Assembly (NCBI GenBank): GCA_964552675.1
Contig: CAZKHJ010000001.1
Location: 62,001 to 126,000, forward strand
From: Sulfurimicrobium sp964552675
Lineage (GTDB): Bacteria > Pseudomonadota > Gammaproteobacteria > Burkholderiales > Sulfuricellaceae
Direction of reading: 5' to 3'
Length of the DNA stretch: 64,000 bases
Position 1 is the first letter of the stretch, and every line of letters starts with the position of its first letter. The position numbers and the translations under genes are program-made. Below the pieces are notes generated by a model. It was not told where the DNA came from and did no database searches. It saw nothing but the letters and a program-made list of their open reading frames with translations. Positions 36,730 to 43,710 of this stretch are shown one piece after another.

Positions 36730-37137
36730 CTAGAAACTCAGAACCACGTCTTGCTCACCGAGCAACGCGGCCATTTCAGCAGCATCCAGCACTTCCACGT
36801 CAACGATCAGATCGTCGGTGGTCAGGCCGCGGGCTTCCATGGACTCTTTTTCGACATACAGCTTCTCGATGTCGTAGCCCTCCAGAGCGCGATAGGTAGG
36901 AGAAAAATTCTTCATCCCTACAGCCTTGGTTGCCTGGCCTTTCTTGAGCTGGTAAACACCGTCATCCGCAAACACCAGGCTCACGTCCTGATCAAAAGCG
37001 GCGCTGATCAGCACCACTTCCAGCGATTCCAGCGCGTAGATCGTGCCGTATGGCGCCTTGCGATTAATGAAGGCAAATTTCTTTACGGTACCGGACATGT
37101 CTTCTTCCATTTCGATACCTCCCGTGCTTTCACTCAT
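36730..37137 (-). CDS. dsrF: DsrF (TusC-like), DsrEFH subunit
   Basis: The 135-residue protein matches DsrF/TusC (KKFAFINRKAPYGTIYALESLEVVL, shown in parts as NRKAPYGTIY and MKNFSPTYRALEGYD). It is a structural subunit of the sulfurtransferase hexamer. Starts at 37137 (GGGAG, 5-base spacing) and 37110 (GGGAGG, about 6) both have ribosome sites; the family start favours a short N-terminus, so the true protein could be shorter by 9-13 residues. Confidence 0.92.
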   Translation of the reverse strand: MSESTGGIEMEEDMSGTVKKFAFINRKAPYGTIYALESLEVVLISAAFDQDVSLVFADDGVYQLKKGQATKAVGMKNFSPTYRALEGYDIEKLYVEKESMEARGLTTDDLIVDVEVLDAAEMAALLGEQDVVLSF

Positions 37138-37151
37138 AATAACTCCCTATC

Positions 37152-37511
37152 TTAATCGCCGAAGGTCACAAGGCGGTCAGAGCGAATACCGGACTCGACC
37201 AACTGGCCCAGACCGGAAATCCTGAAACCAGGAGCCAGATTGTCATCGACGATACCGCGACGCAGACCAGCAGCCACACACACCACCAGATCAACACTGT
37301 GCTCTTCAGCCAGCTTGCTCCAGCGCTGCACGATATTGCGGTCATCCTGCGGCGGCTCGGTGAGTTTGGTCGCGTTATTCACACCGTCATGGTAGAAAAA
37401 CACACGGTCAATCTCATGCCCCTTCTCAATCGCCGCCTTGCAAAACTGGTACGCAGAGTCAGCGGCCTGATGATTGTAGGGACCTTCATTAATCAAAATT
37501 CCGAATTTCAT
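37152..37511 (-). CDS. dsrE: DsrE (TusD-like), sulfur-accepting subunit
   Basis: The 119-residue DsrE/TusD-family protein carries the active cysteine at residue 78 (DLVVCVAAGLRRG), as in Allochromatium. It accepts persulfide, probably from TusA, and passes it to DsrC via the DsrEFH hexamer. ATG at 37511 (MKFGILINEGPYNHQ) gives family length; the upstream in-frame extension enters the dsrB-dsrE hairpin region and is rejected. Confidence 0.95.
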   Translation of the reverse strand: MKFGILINEGPYNHQAADSAYQFCKAAIEKGHEIDRVFFYHDGVNNATKLTEPPQDDRNIVQRWSKLAEEHSVDLVVCVAAGLRRGIVDDNLAPGFRISGLGQLVESGIRSDRLVTFGD

Positions 37512-37556
37512 CCCTGAATGTCCTGTATCAATAAACTTTAAAGTAGCAATAATCCC

Positions 37557-37584
37557 GGCCGCTGGCGTTTCCGCGCCCGCGACC
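37557..37584 (-). other. GC-rich hairpin between dsrB and dsrE
   Basis: GGCCGC-T-GGCG and CGCC-C-GCGACC form ten pairs with one internal mismatch around a six-base loop (TTTCCG on the plus strand) in the 88-base gap. In the dsr transcript it stands directly after dsrB. It lacks a U run. It may protect the upstream dsrAB segment from 3' exonucleases or be a processing site. Confidence 0.55.
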
Positions 37585-37599
37585 GTGATTAAACCCAAT

Positions 37600-38670
37600 T
37601 TAGAACCTGATGTGAGTGGATGCGTTCAGGGTCGTACGGGAACCGCGCCAGTCATCGATATGGAACTTGGTGAAAGGCAGACCGGTCTTTTCGAAGAAAC
37701 GTGGCCAGCCAATACGGTCGATCCAGTCAGTCATGCGCTCCCAAGGCTGAGCATCAGCCTTGTAAACAGCCAAAATGTTCTTGACCACTGCGGCAACTTC
37801 AGGCCAACGCGGCGCATTATTGGGCAGGCCAGCAGCAACCAGCTTGTGGAAAGTCGGCTTGGAGCGGGCGTTGGAGTTCTTTCCACCAACCCAGATTGCG
37901 ATCTTGGAATGCTCCGGATCGTTGATCTGCATCGGCGGGCAGGGCGGGAAGCAGGCGCCGCAGCAAATACATTTCTTCTCGTCCACTTCCAGGGAAGGCT
38001 TGCCGTTTACCAGAGCCGGGCGAATCGCGGCCACCGGGCAACGCGCCACAACGGAAGGACGCTCACACACGTTGGCAACCAGATCGTGATTGATCTTAGG
38101 CGGCTTGGTGTGCTGCATGATGATCGCGATGTCTGCCTGACCGCCGCAGTTGATTTCGCAGCAGGAGGTGGACAGCTTGACACGGTTTGGCATCTCGCAC
38201 TTGGTGAACTCGTCGTGCAGCTCGTCCATCAGCGCCTTCACCACGCCGGAAGCATCGGTACCAGGAATGTCACAGTGCAGGAAGCCCTGGGTGTGCGCAA
38301 TCATGGACACGGAGTTGGCGGTGCCGCCGACCGGGAAACCGTGGCTGTTCAGGTCCTTGATCAGGGGATCAACCTTGCTTTCGGCGGTAACCATGAACTC
38401 CACGTTGCTACGTGCGGTGAAACGCATGTGGCCATCGGCATGCTTGTCGGCGAGATCGCACAACAGGCGCACGGTGTAGAGATCCAGCTGACGGGCAGTA
38501 CCAAACTTGACAGTCCAGACTTCGTCGCCACTCTCGGCGCGGTGGTAAAGAACACCCGGCTTCGGATGGGAGTGAAACACCCACTTGCCGTAATTTTTCC
38601 GCAGGGTCGGATGCATGAAAGGCGCGGGATCTGGTACGCCGCACTCATCAGGTGCACGCAATTCAGCCAT
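37600..38670 (-). CDS. dsrB: DsrB, sulfite reductase beta subunit (oxidative type)
   Basis: The 356-residue subunit of reverse dissimilatory sulfite reductase has the sirohaem/[4Fe-4S] cysteines (STSCCEINC and later CERPSVVARCP) and an inserted ferredoxin domain (CICCGACFPPCPP). It works with DsrA to oxidise DsrC-bound sulfur to sulfite. GGAG precedes the ATG at 38670. The oxidative assignment rests on co-occurrence with dsrEFH and dsrL. Confidence 0.97.
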   Translation of the reverse strand: MAELRAPDECGVPDPAPFMHPTLRKNYGKWVFHSHPKPGVLYHRAESGDEVWTVKFGTARQLDLYTVRLLCDLADKHADGHMRFTARSNVEFMVTAESKVDPLIKDLNSHGFPVGGTANSVSMIAHTQGFLHCDIPGTDASGVVKALMDELHDEFTKCEMPNRVKLSTSCCEINCGGQADIAIIMQHTKPPKINHDLVANVCERPSVVARCPVAAIRPALVNGKPSLEVDEKKCICCGACFPPCPPMQINDPEHSKIAIWVGGKNSNARSKPTFHKLVAAGLPNNAPRWPEVAAVVKNILAVYKADAQPWERMTDWIDRIGWPRFFEKTGLPFTKFHIDDWRGSRTTLNASTHIRF

Positions 38671-38720
38671 TATTTATTCTCCAATTATTGATAACTAGAC
38701 TAACCAATTTCGACGCAGGA

Positions 38721-40016
38721 TCAGGCCGCAGCCTTGCGCTCGTTCGCTTTCTCGACTTCCTCTTCCCAATCGTCCATGCGCACATAGGGGTTGGCACGCG
38801 GGTGGGTAACCATGTTCGGGTCGATATCCAGCTCCAGGCCTTCCAGGAAGTTCACCAGACCGATACGCTCAATCATCTCACCGGTACGCTCGTGCTCCAG
38901 CGCGTTTTCAGCGAAGAAGTCGATGATGTTACGGGACAGATCGTTCAGCTTCTCGAAATCATCTTCGGTTTCCAGCTTCATGAAAGGGATCACCACAGTA
39001 CCCATGGTAGCGCCGATCTTCAGCACGCTCTTGCCGCCGACCAGGATGGTCACGCCCTTGTCCTTGCCAGGCAGCAGCGCGCCAGGCATGACATTCAGAC
39101 AGTGCATGCAACGTACGCAGTCGTGGTTCTCGATCTGCATCACGTGCTGATCGTCAACCGCCACGCTGGAAACGCTATCACCGGAAACAGCATCAGCCTT
39201 ATTGCGCAGGGTAATGGCGCGGGTTGGGCACTTGCTGATCACGTCATTGACCAGTTTGTCCATGCCGTGGCTCTTCATGTAATCACGGGCCCGCTGCTCG
39301 TTGACCTGGATGTTGTCGCGCCAGGTGCCGATGGTAGCCATGTCGGAACGCTGAATGGAATTCACGCAGTCATTCGGGCAGCCAGAGAACTTGAACTTGA
39401 ACTTGTACGGCAGGGCCGGGCGGTGCATGTCATCGATGTTGGCATTGATGATGGTGCGCAGGGCCTTGGCTTCGTCGAAGCAGGACATTTCGCAACGCGC
39501 GGCACCCACGCAGGACATGGAAGTGCGCAGCGCAGGACCAGCGCCACCCATGTCGAAGCCCATGGCATTCACTTCTTCCCAGGCCGGCTGAACGTTGGCA
39601 GTGGAGCAGCCTTGCAACATGATATCGCCGGACTGGCCATGCAGACCGATCAGACCAGAACCGTATTTGTCCCAGATGTCGGCAAACTTGCGCAGGGTAG
39701 CAGTATCGTAGTGCATGCCAGCAGGCGGCTGGATGCGCAGGGTGTGAAATTCAGCCGCGTCAGGGAATACCGGGTTTTCGTGCTCATCCTTAAGCTCGGT
39801 AAAGCGCGGAATCACACCGCCACCGTAACCGAACACACCCACCGTACCACCCTTCCAGTAACCTTTCTTGGTTTTGTAGGAGGTTTCCAGCTGACCCAGC
39901 AGGTCAACCATGATGTCGCGTTTCTGCGCTTCGCGCTTCAGGCCGGTCACAAAACTGGGCCATGGACCACTCTCAAGCTGGTCCAGATTCGGCGTATCGT
40001 GCATTTTTTTAGCCAT
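38721..40016 (-). CDS. dsrA: DsrA, sulfite reductase alpha subunit (oxidative type)
   Basis: The 431-residue catalytic subunit shows the sirohaem-[4Fe-4S] motif (CSTANVQPAW then SCVGAARCEMSC) and a ferredoxin insert (DCVRCMHCLNVMPG). It is the first gene of the dsr operon. GGAG lies 5-7 bases before the ATG at 40016. The leader has a perfect TGCCGG/CCGGCA hairpin (40050-40066). Confidence 0.97.
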   Translation of the reverse strand: MAKKMHDTPNLDQLESGPWPSFVTGLKREAQKRDIMVDLLGQLETSYKTKKGYWKGGTVGVFGYGGGVIPRFTELKDEHENPVFPDAAEFHTLRIQPPAGMHYDTATLRKFADIWDKYGSGLIGLHGQSGDIMLQGCSTANVQPAWEEVNAMGFDMGGAGPALRTSMSCVGAARCEMSCFDEAKALRTIINANIDDMHRPALPYKFKFKFSGCPNDCVNSIQRSDMATIGTWRDNIQVNEQRARDYMKSHGMDKLVNDVISKCPTRAITLRNKADAVSGDSVSSVAVDDQHVMQIENHDCVRCMHCLNVMPGALLPGKDKGVTILVGGKSVLKIGATMGTVVIPFMKLETEDDFEKLNDLSRNIIDFFAENALEHERTGEMIERIGLVNFLEGLELDIDPNMVTHPRANPYVRMDDWEEEVEKANERKAAA

Positions 40017-40049
40017 AGATGTTCTCCAAAAAAAAGTAACGTCCAGCTA

Positions 40050-40066
40050 TGCCGGCTTTCCCGGCA
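40050..40066 (-). other. Hairpin in the dsrA leader
   Basis: TGCCGG and CCGGCA form a perfect 6-bp stem with a 5-base loop, reading GGGAAAGCC in the transcript, 34 bases upstream of the dsrA ATG. It may protect the 5' end of dsr mRNA or influence translation. Confidence 0.5.
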
Positions 40067-40246
40067 CCAGCCATCTCAAATTAAACATCAACTTGTTGCG
40101 TAATTCTTACTGCGCCTACGGGCTTGCGGCATGTTCACCACCAGGTCGCTCGAACTCCAGCAGTTGCCGCGAATATTACAAAGTTACAATTTTCATTTCC
40201 ATCATTCTTCACGGCTACCTCGCCCCTTGAATGGGAGTACCCTGCC

Positions 40247-40284
40247 ACCCTTTACGGGTTATCATGATACTACCCATAAGGGGT
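40247..40284. promoter_or_regulatory. 38-bp near-perfect palindrome in the divergent dsrA promoter region
   Basis: ACCCTTTACGGGT at 40247-40259 mirrors ACCCATAAGGGGT at 40272-40284 (11 Watson-Crick and one G-T of 13 pairs) around TATCATGATA, which is itself a perfect palindrome, plus a 2-base bulge. It is 231 bases upstream of dsrA and about 78 bases upstream of the 40362 ATG. The symmetry and position suggest an operator for a regulator of both transcription units, or a hairpin if transcribed. Confidence 0.6.
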
Positions 40285-40325
40285 ATGCCACTTGCAGAGT
40301 GAGTGAGTTGAACCTATCTGTCGTT

Positions 40326-40331
40326 TATAAT
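40326..40331 (+). promoter_or_regulatory. TATAAT -10 element upstream of the 40362 gene
   Basis: A perfect TATAAT lies 30 bases before the ATG at 40362. No good -35 lies 17 bases upstream, while the 38-bp palindrome is centred about 60 bases upstream of the -10, which fits activator-dependent transcription. The rest of the 345-base intergenic region between dsrA and this gene holds no ORF that I trust. Confidence 0.5.
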
Positions 40332-40361
40332 CTGGCGCTCTAAAAAATCCGAGCAGGCATT

Positions 40362-40592
40362 ATGGACGAATTTATAAATTTCGACAAATTTATGGCGACG
40401 CCCTACCGCCAGGAAATCGAGTTGCAGCAAGTCAACCACGAAGCGGGGTTCAGCACATTGCGCCTGCGGATTCGAGAGATCAAGCGCTTCACCATTTTCG
40501 AGATCGACAGGGAGACCGCCCAGCACTGGGGCAACGCCTTGCTGGAATGGGCAAAAACACAGGAACAAGGAGCAACAAAATCGGCTGGCTAA
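40362..40592 (+). CDS. Conserved-looking 76-aa protein of unknown function, divergent from dsrA
   Basis: The small acidic cytoplasmic protein has no signal or membrane segment. Charged beta-like stretches (EIELQQVNHEAGF, LRLRIREIKRFTIFEID) are followed by a helix with W residues. I do not recognise a named family. It is the first gene of the divergent cluster and its end overlaps the Cas6-like frame by 46 bases. Context suggests a role with dsr expression or sulfur metabolism, but nothing in the sequence proves it. Confidence 0.7.
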   Translation: MDEFINFDKFMATPYRQEIELQQVNHEAGFSTLRLRIREIKRFTIFEIDRETAQHWGNALLEWAKTQEQGATKSAG

Positions 40593-41218
40593 GCTACAAT
40601 CAGGAAATTCCCCTCGTCGACGAATCACTGGTTACCGATGTTCAGTTCGACCTCAAGGGGTCGTTGCTACCCATTGACCATGGCTATGCCCTGTTCACTG
40701 AACTGGCACGCCTTTTACCCTGGCTTGCCGACGAACCGCTGGGGGGGGTACATGCCATTCATGGCGCAGATACCGGACATGGCGAACTAATTCTCAACCG
40801 CCGCACCAAGCTGATGATCCGCATCGCCTCTGCACGCGTACCTGAACTGATGCAGCTATCCGGGAAAACCATCCACGTTGGTGGCAACCAACTCGAAATC
40901 GGCACAGGGAAAATTCGTCCCCTTTCGCGCCATACACCACTATTCGCCCATTGCGTTGCAACCGGCAGCGAAGATGAATTGGCCTTTACCAATGATATCA
41001 TCCGTCTGCTGGATGAAATGAAAATCGATTCCCGCTTCATTTGCGGCAAACGCCAGACCATCAGAACGCAGGACGGCATAGTCAGTGGATTCAGCCTGAT
41101 GCTTCATGGTCTGCCGGTGGAGCACTCGTTTCTGATGCAGCAGCAGGGACTGGGAAAATACCGCAAGATTGGCTGCGGTATTTTCATCCCTCACAAATCC
41201 ATTAACGCGCTTACCTGA
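40547..41218 (+). CDS. Cas6/Cmx6-like RAMP endoribonuclease homologue
   Basis: The protein (up to 223 aa) matches the I-MYXAN Cas6/Cmx6 pattern as I remember it. It has an N-terminal LLPIDHGYALFTELARLLPW with a histidine, GVHAIHGAD, SGKTIHVGGNQLEIG, a central ATGSEDELAF segment, and a C-terminal glycine-rich GLGKYRKIGCGIFIPHK motif of RAMP folds. Such enzymes cleave hairpin RNA. No CRISPR repeats or other cas genes are in this window. The ATG at 40547 has no ribosome site and overlaps the upstream gene; AAGGAG at 40567-40572 would instead serve an ATC at 40580, so the start is unresolved. Confidence 0.8.
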   Translation: MGKNTGTRSNKIGWLSYNQEIPLVDESLVTDVQFDLKGSLLPIDHGYALFTELARLLPWLADEPLGGVHAIHGADTGHGELILNRRTKLMIRIASARVPELMQLSGKTIHVGGNQLEIGTGKIRPLSRHTPLFAHCVATGSEDELAFTNDIIRLLDEMKIDSRFICGKRQTIRTQDGIVSGFSLMLHGLPVEHSFLMQQQGLGKYRKIGCGIFIPHKSINALT

Positions 41219-41263
41219 GCGCAATTTTTTCACTCAACGACCTTTTTAGATAAGGAGAAAACT

Positions 41264-41596
41264 ATGGGATACGTCGTAAATGGCACCGAACTGGAAGTGG
41301 ACGATGACGGCTTTCTGCTGGAACCGGACTATAGCGATGACGTAGTGGCCGTGATCGCCGAAGCCGAGGGCATCAAACTGACTGACGAGCACTGGATCGT
41401 GGTCAACTACATGCGCAACAAGTACAAGGAAGATGGCCAGACGCCTAACTTCCGTAACATGTGCAAGGATTTCGACGCCGATCACCCTGGTACGGACTGG
41501 AAAAAACATCTCTACACGCTGTTCCCGATGCAGCCCAACCGCCAGTCGGCAAAAGTTGCCGGCCTGCCCAAGCCATTCGGCAAAGGCGGCTACTAA
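41264..41596 (+). CDS. DsrC-family paralogue lacking both C-terminal cysteines
   Basis: The 110-residue protein aligns along its length with DsrC, including the helical core DEHWIVVNYMRNKY and the terminal AGLPKPFG. Where DsrC has CysB and CysA it has Ala/Ser and Lys (RQSAKVAG, FGKGGY). The only Cys is C67 in the core. It therefore cannot form the DsrC disulfide/trisulfide. Cys-less relatives have been proposed as regulatory (RspA-type) proteins. AAGGAG precedes the ATG. It sits between the Cas6-like and rhodanese genes. Confidence 0.9.
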   Translation: MGYVVNGTELEVDDDGFLLEPDYSDDVVAVIAEAEGIKLTDEHWIVVNYMRNKYKEDGQTPNFRNMCKDFDADHPGTDWKKHLYTLFPMQPNRQSAKVAGLPKPFGKGGY

Positions 41597-41601
41597 AAAT
41601 C

Positions 41602-41681
41602 AGTGGGGAGCGACTGAATTAGTAATAAGGAGTAAGGCCAGACATTGTGCCTTGCTCCTTATCACTTCTTCGCTCCCCACT
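41602..41681. repeat. Long imperfect inverted repeat between the DsrC paralogue and rhodanese
   Basis: AGTGGGGAGCGA...AATAAGGAGTAAGGC (41602-41638) mirrors GCCTTGCTCCTTAT...TCGCTCCCCACT (41649-41681) with a 10-base loop. The arms are made of GGAG/CTCC-rich elements typical of dispersed degenerate repeats. It may act as a terminator-like or mRNA-stabilising hairpin. The arms overlap the likely ribosome-binding area of the rhodanese gene. Confidence 0.6.
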
Positions 41682-41688
41682 CCTCACC

Positions 41689-42543
41689 ATGACCAAGTTC
41701 ACCACCCTCGTTAGCGCAGACGAACTGGCGCAACACATCAACGATCCCGACTGGATTGTTTTCGATTGCCGCTTCACCCTTACCGACACCGATTCCGGCT
41801 ATCGCGCCTACCTTGCAGGACATATCCCCGGCGCGCGATATGCACATCTCAATAATGACCTGTCAGCCGAAGCCACTGCCACCAGTGGCCGACACCCGCT
41901 GCCCGATGCAGCATTGCTGGCCCAAAAACTAGGCCAGTGGGGCGTAAACAACGACAAACAGATCGTGGTTTACGACGACAGCTTCGGCGCCATGGCCGGA
42001 CGCATGTGGTGGCTCCTGCGCTGGCTCGGCCATGACGCCGTAGCTTTGCTGGATGGCGGCATACAGCGCTGGCTGAAACAGAAGCAAACGCTCACCACCG
42101 AATTACCACAAATTGTTCCGGCAGAATTTGTTGCCCATCCTGACGACACCATGTGGGTGGATGCCGAATGTATCGAAAAAGCGCTCGGCAACAACCAGTG
42201 CCTGCTGATTGACGCACGCTCCGAGGAGCGTTTCAGCGGCGAACGCGAGGTGCTCGACAAAGTGGCCGGACATATTCCCGGCAGCGTGAATTATCCCTTT
42301 GAGGACAATCTCGACCTCGACAGCACTTTCATGTCACCGGAAGAATTGCACGAAGCCTATCTCGATTTGCTGGACGGCATCCCGCCCGAACGTGTCGTGC
42401 ATATGTGCGGTTCCGGCGTCACAGCCTGTCACAGCCTGATTGCCATGGAGCACGCAGGGCTGAAGGGCGCGCGCCTCTATCCCGGTTCATGGAGCGACTG
42501 GATCACCGACCCGTCCAGGCCGGTCGAAACCGGCGAAGAATAA
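41689..42543 (+). CDS. Two-domain thiosulfate/3-mercaptopyruvate sulfurtransferase (rhodanese)
   Basis: The 284-residue protein has two rhodanese domains. The first has a degenerate active loop; the second has the catalytic cysteine in MCGSGVTACHS, the CGSGVTA loop of SseA-type enzymes. It could supply persulfide sulfur to the cytoplasmic relay (TusA, DsrEFH) or handle thiosulfate. It sits in the cluster divergent from dsr, downstream of the DsrC paralogue. No signal peptide is seen, so it is cytoplasmic. Confidence 0.92.
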   Translation: MTKFTTLVSADELAQHINDPDWIVFDCRFTLTDTDSGYRAYLAGHIPGARYAHLNNDLSAEATATSGRHPLPDAALLAQKLGQWGVNNDKQIVVYDDSFGAMAGRMWWLLRWLGHDAVALLDGGIQRWLKQKQTLTTELPQIVPAEFVAHPDDTMWVDAECIEKALGNNQCLLIDARSEERFSGEREVLDKVAGHIPGSVNYPFEDNLDLDSTFMSPEELHEAYLDLLDGIPPERVVHMCGSGVTACHSLIAMEHAGLKGARLYPGSWSDWITDPSRPVETGEE

Positions 42544-42576
42544 ACAACATCCGGGCATAAACAGGAGAGTAACAGC

Positions 42577-43158
42577 ATGGCAATACGCGTCAGAAGCCAA
42601 TGGCACAACCGTGCCGATGGGGCCAAAAGCCCGCAGCAGGTCGCCACGGTCATTGCCTCGCTGATCTGGCGGGTGGCAGAAGAAAAAGTCACCCACATGC
42701 AGCAGGAGAAATTCCAGATCAGCTCGAAGGAACAAGGCTTCGCCATGATCGCGGAATACCTGGCCTTCCTGCTCCAGTATACCGACCGCTTCGTCTATGG
42801 CCGGGTAGACGAGGAATACCGCGCGGCTCTGATCGGCGCCATAGCGAAACGGCTGGCCGAAATTCTGGAAGACAACCAGAATACCTATATAGGCCCTTCA
42901 GCGGACAGCTACCAGTCCCGCTTCATCAGCCTGCTCAATGACCGATTGGCGGATTACGCCACGTTCGACTATGAAAACGGCGAGCCCGGCTATCCCTGCC
43001 GGCGCTTCCTCGGCAGCAAGATGCTAGACCTCATGCCAGAGCGCGATAAATCCTGGACCATCGACCAGGTAGTCGAAATCGAGGTGCCGAATGCCATGAC
43101 GCTACTCAGAAAAGGCCTGACCGGCCTGCTCTCGGAAGAATCCGGCACCTTCGGCTAA
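42577..43158 (+). CDS. 193-aa protein of unknown function, last gene of the divergent dsr cluster
   Basis: A soluble, helix-rich protein of 193 residues with no signal or membrane segment and few cysteines. Conserved-looking features include FLLQYTDRFVYGRVDEEYRAAL (in parts), DSYQSRFISLLNDRLADYATF and a C-terminal basic segment. AGGAGAG precedes the ATG. It follows the rhodanese by 33 bases and ends 9 bases before the convergent lipoprotein gene. I do not recognise the family. Its place suggests a link with the Cas6-like, DsrC-like and rhodanese genes. Confidence 0.75.
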   Translation: MAIRVRSQWHNRADGAKSPQQVATVIASLIWRVAEEKVTHMQQEKFQISSKEQGFAMIAEYLAFLLQYTDRFVYGRVDEEYRAALIGAIAKRLAEILEDNQNTYIGPSADSYQSRFISLLNDRLADYATFDYENGEPGYPCRRFLGSKMLDLMPERDKSWTIDQVVEIEVPNAMTLLRKGLTGLLSEESGTFG

Positions 43159-43167
43159 GCCCTGAAT

Positions 43168-43710
43168 TCAGGATCGGCCCGGCTTCAGCAGCGATTTGAC
43201 ATTGGCATCGAGCGGCAACACGTAATCATGCGCAGCCATGACCAGATTGTCGTGAATACCGATCAGCTTCAGGTGCACATAGACATAGTCGCGGCCTTCG
43301 GCATAAGTGCCCACCACTACGGCCTGGGCCTTGTGGTTGCGGGAAATATCCTTCACCTCGCGGGATAGCAGGAACTCTCCCTCGCTCTGTTTCACGAATA
43401 CATTCTCGCGCAACTTGAGTTCGACCACGGCATAACCCAGCTTGGTAAAACGCGAGCCAATCTGTTCCGACAACGCCCGGCCAAAGCGCGAGGACTCGGT
43501 CAACACATCGACATTGACCAGAGTCGCCACAACGATCGGCAAATCCTTGTCCAGGGCGTATTTTGACGACGCCAGCAAGGATTCAACACCACTGTAATTG
43601 GCCTGGATGAAACGGCTGTTTTCCGCCGCCTCGTAGGTCGGCCCGCTCGCGCAGCCGGATGCAAGCGTCAGCAGGAGCGTTGCCGCAATAGCGATTTGTT
43701 TTTTCATCAT
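43168..43710 (-). CDS. FlgO-like outer-membrane lipoprotein
   Basis: The 180-residue protein has a lipobox (TLASGCAS) and the FlgO-type domain (LGRALSEQIGSRFTKLGYAVVE-like segment, shown in part, and AVVVGTYAEGRDYVYVHLKL). FlgO proteins are outer-membrane parts of flagella in Vibrio but family members occur without flagella. No flagellar gene is near. ATG at 43710 overlaps the upstream lipoprotein stop by 4 bases; both form a two-gene unit. Confidence 0.75.
   Translation of the reverse strand: MMKKQIAIAATLLLTLASGCASGPTYEAAENSRFIQANYSGVESLLASSKYALDKDLPIVVATLVNVDVLTESSRFGRALSEQIGSRFTKLGYAVVELKLRENVFVKQSEGEFLLSREVKDISRNHKAQAVVVGTYAEGRDYVYVHLKLIGIHDNLVMAAHDYVLPLDANVKSLLKPGRS

Noticed and set aside
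37512..37598. N-terminal extension of DsrE
   Set aside because: The extension lies in the hairpin-containing gap and is absent from the DsrE family.
38652..40103. 483-codon plus-strand open frame opposite dsrA
   Set aside because: Antisense of the highly conserved dsrA; no ribosome site or recognisable domain.
40000..43200. CRISPR array that would go with the Cas6-like gene
   Set aside because: I looked for regularly spaced direct repeats near the gene and saw none; the nearby inverted repeats are single copies.
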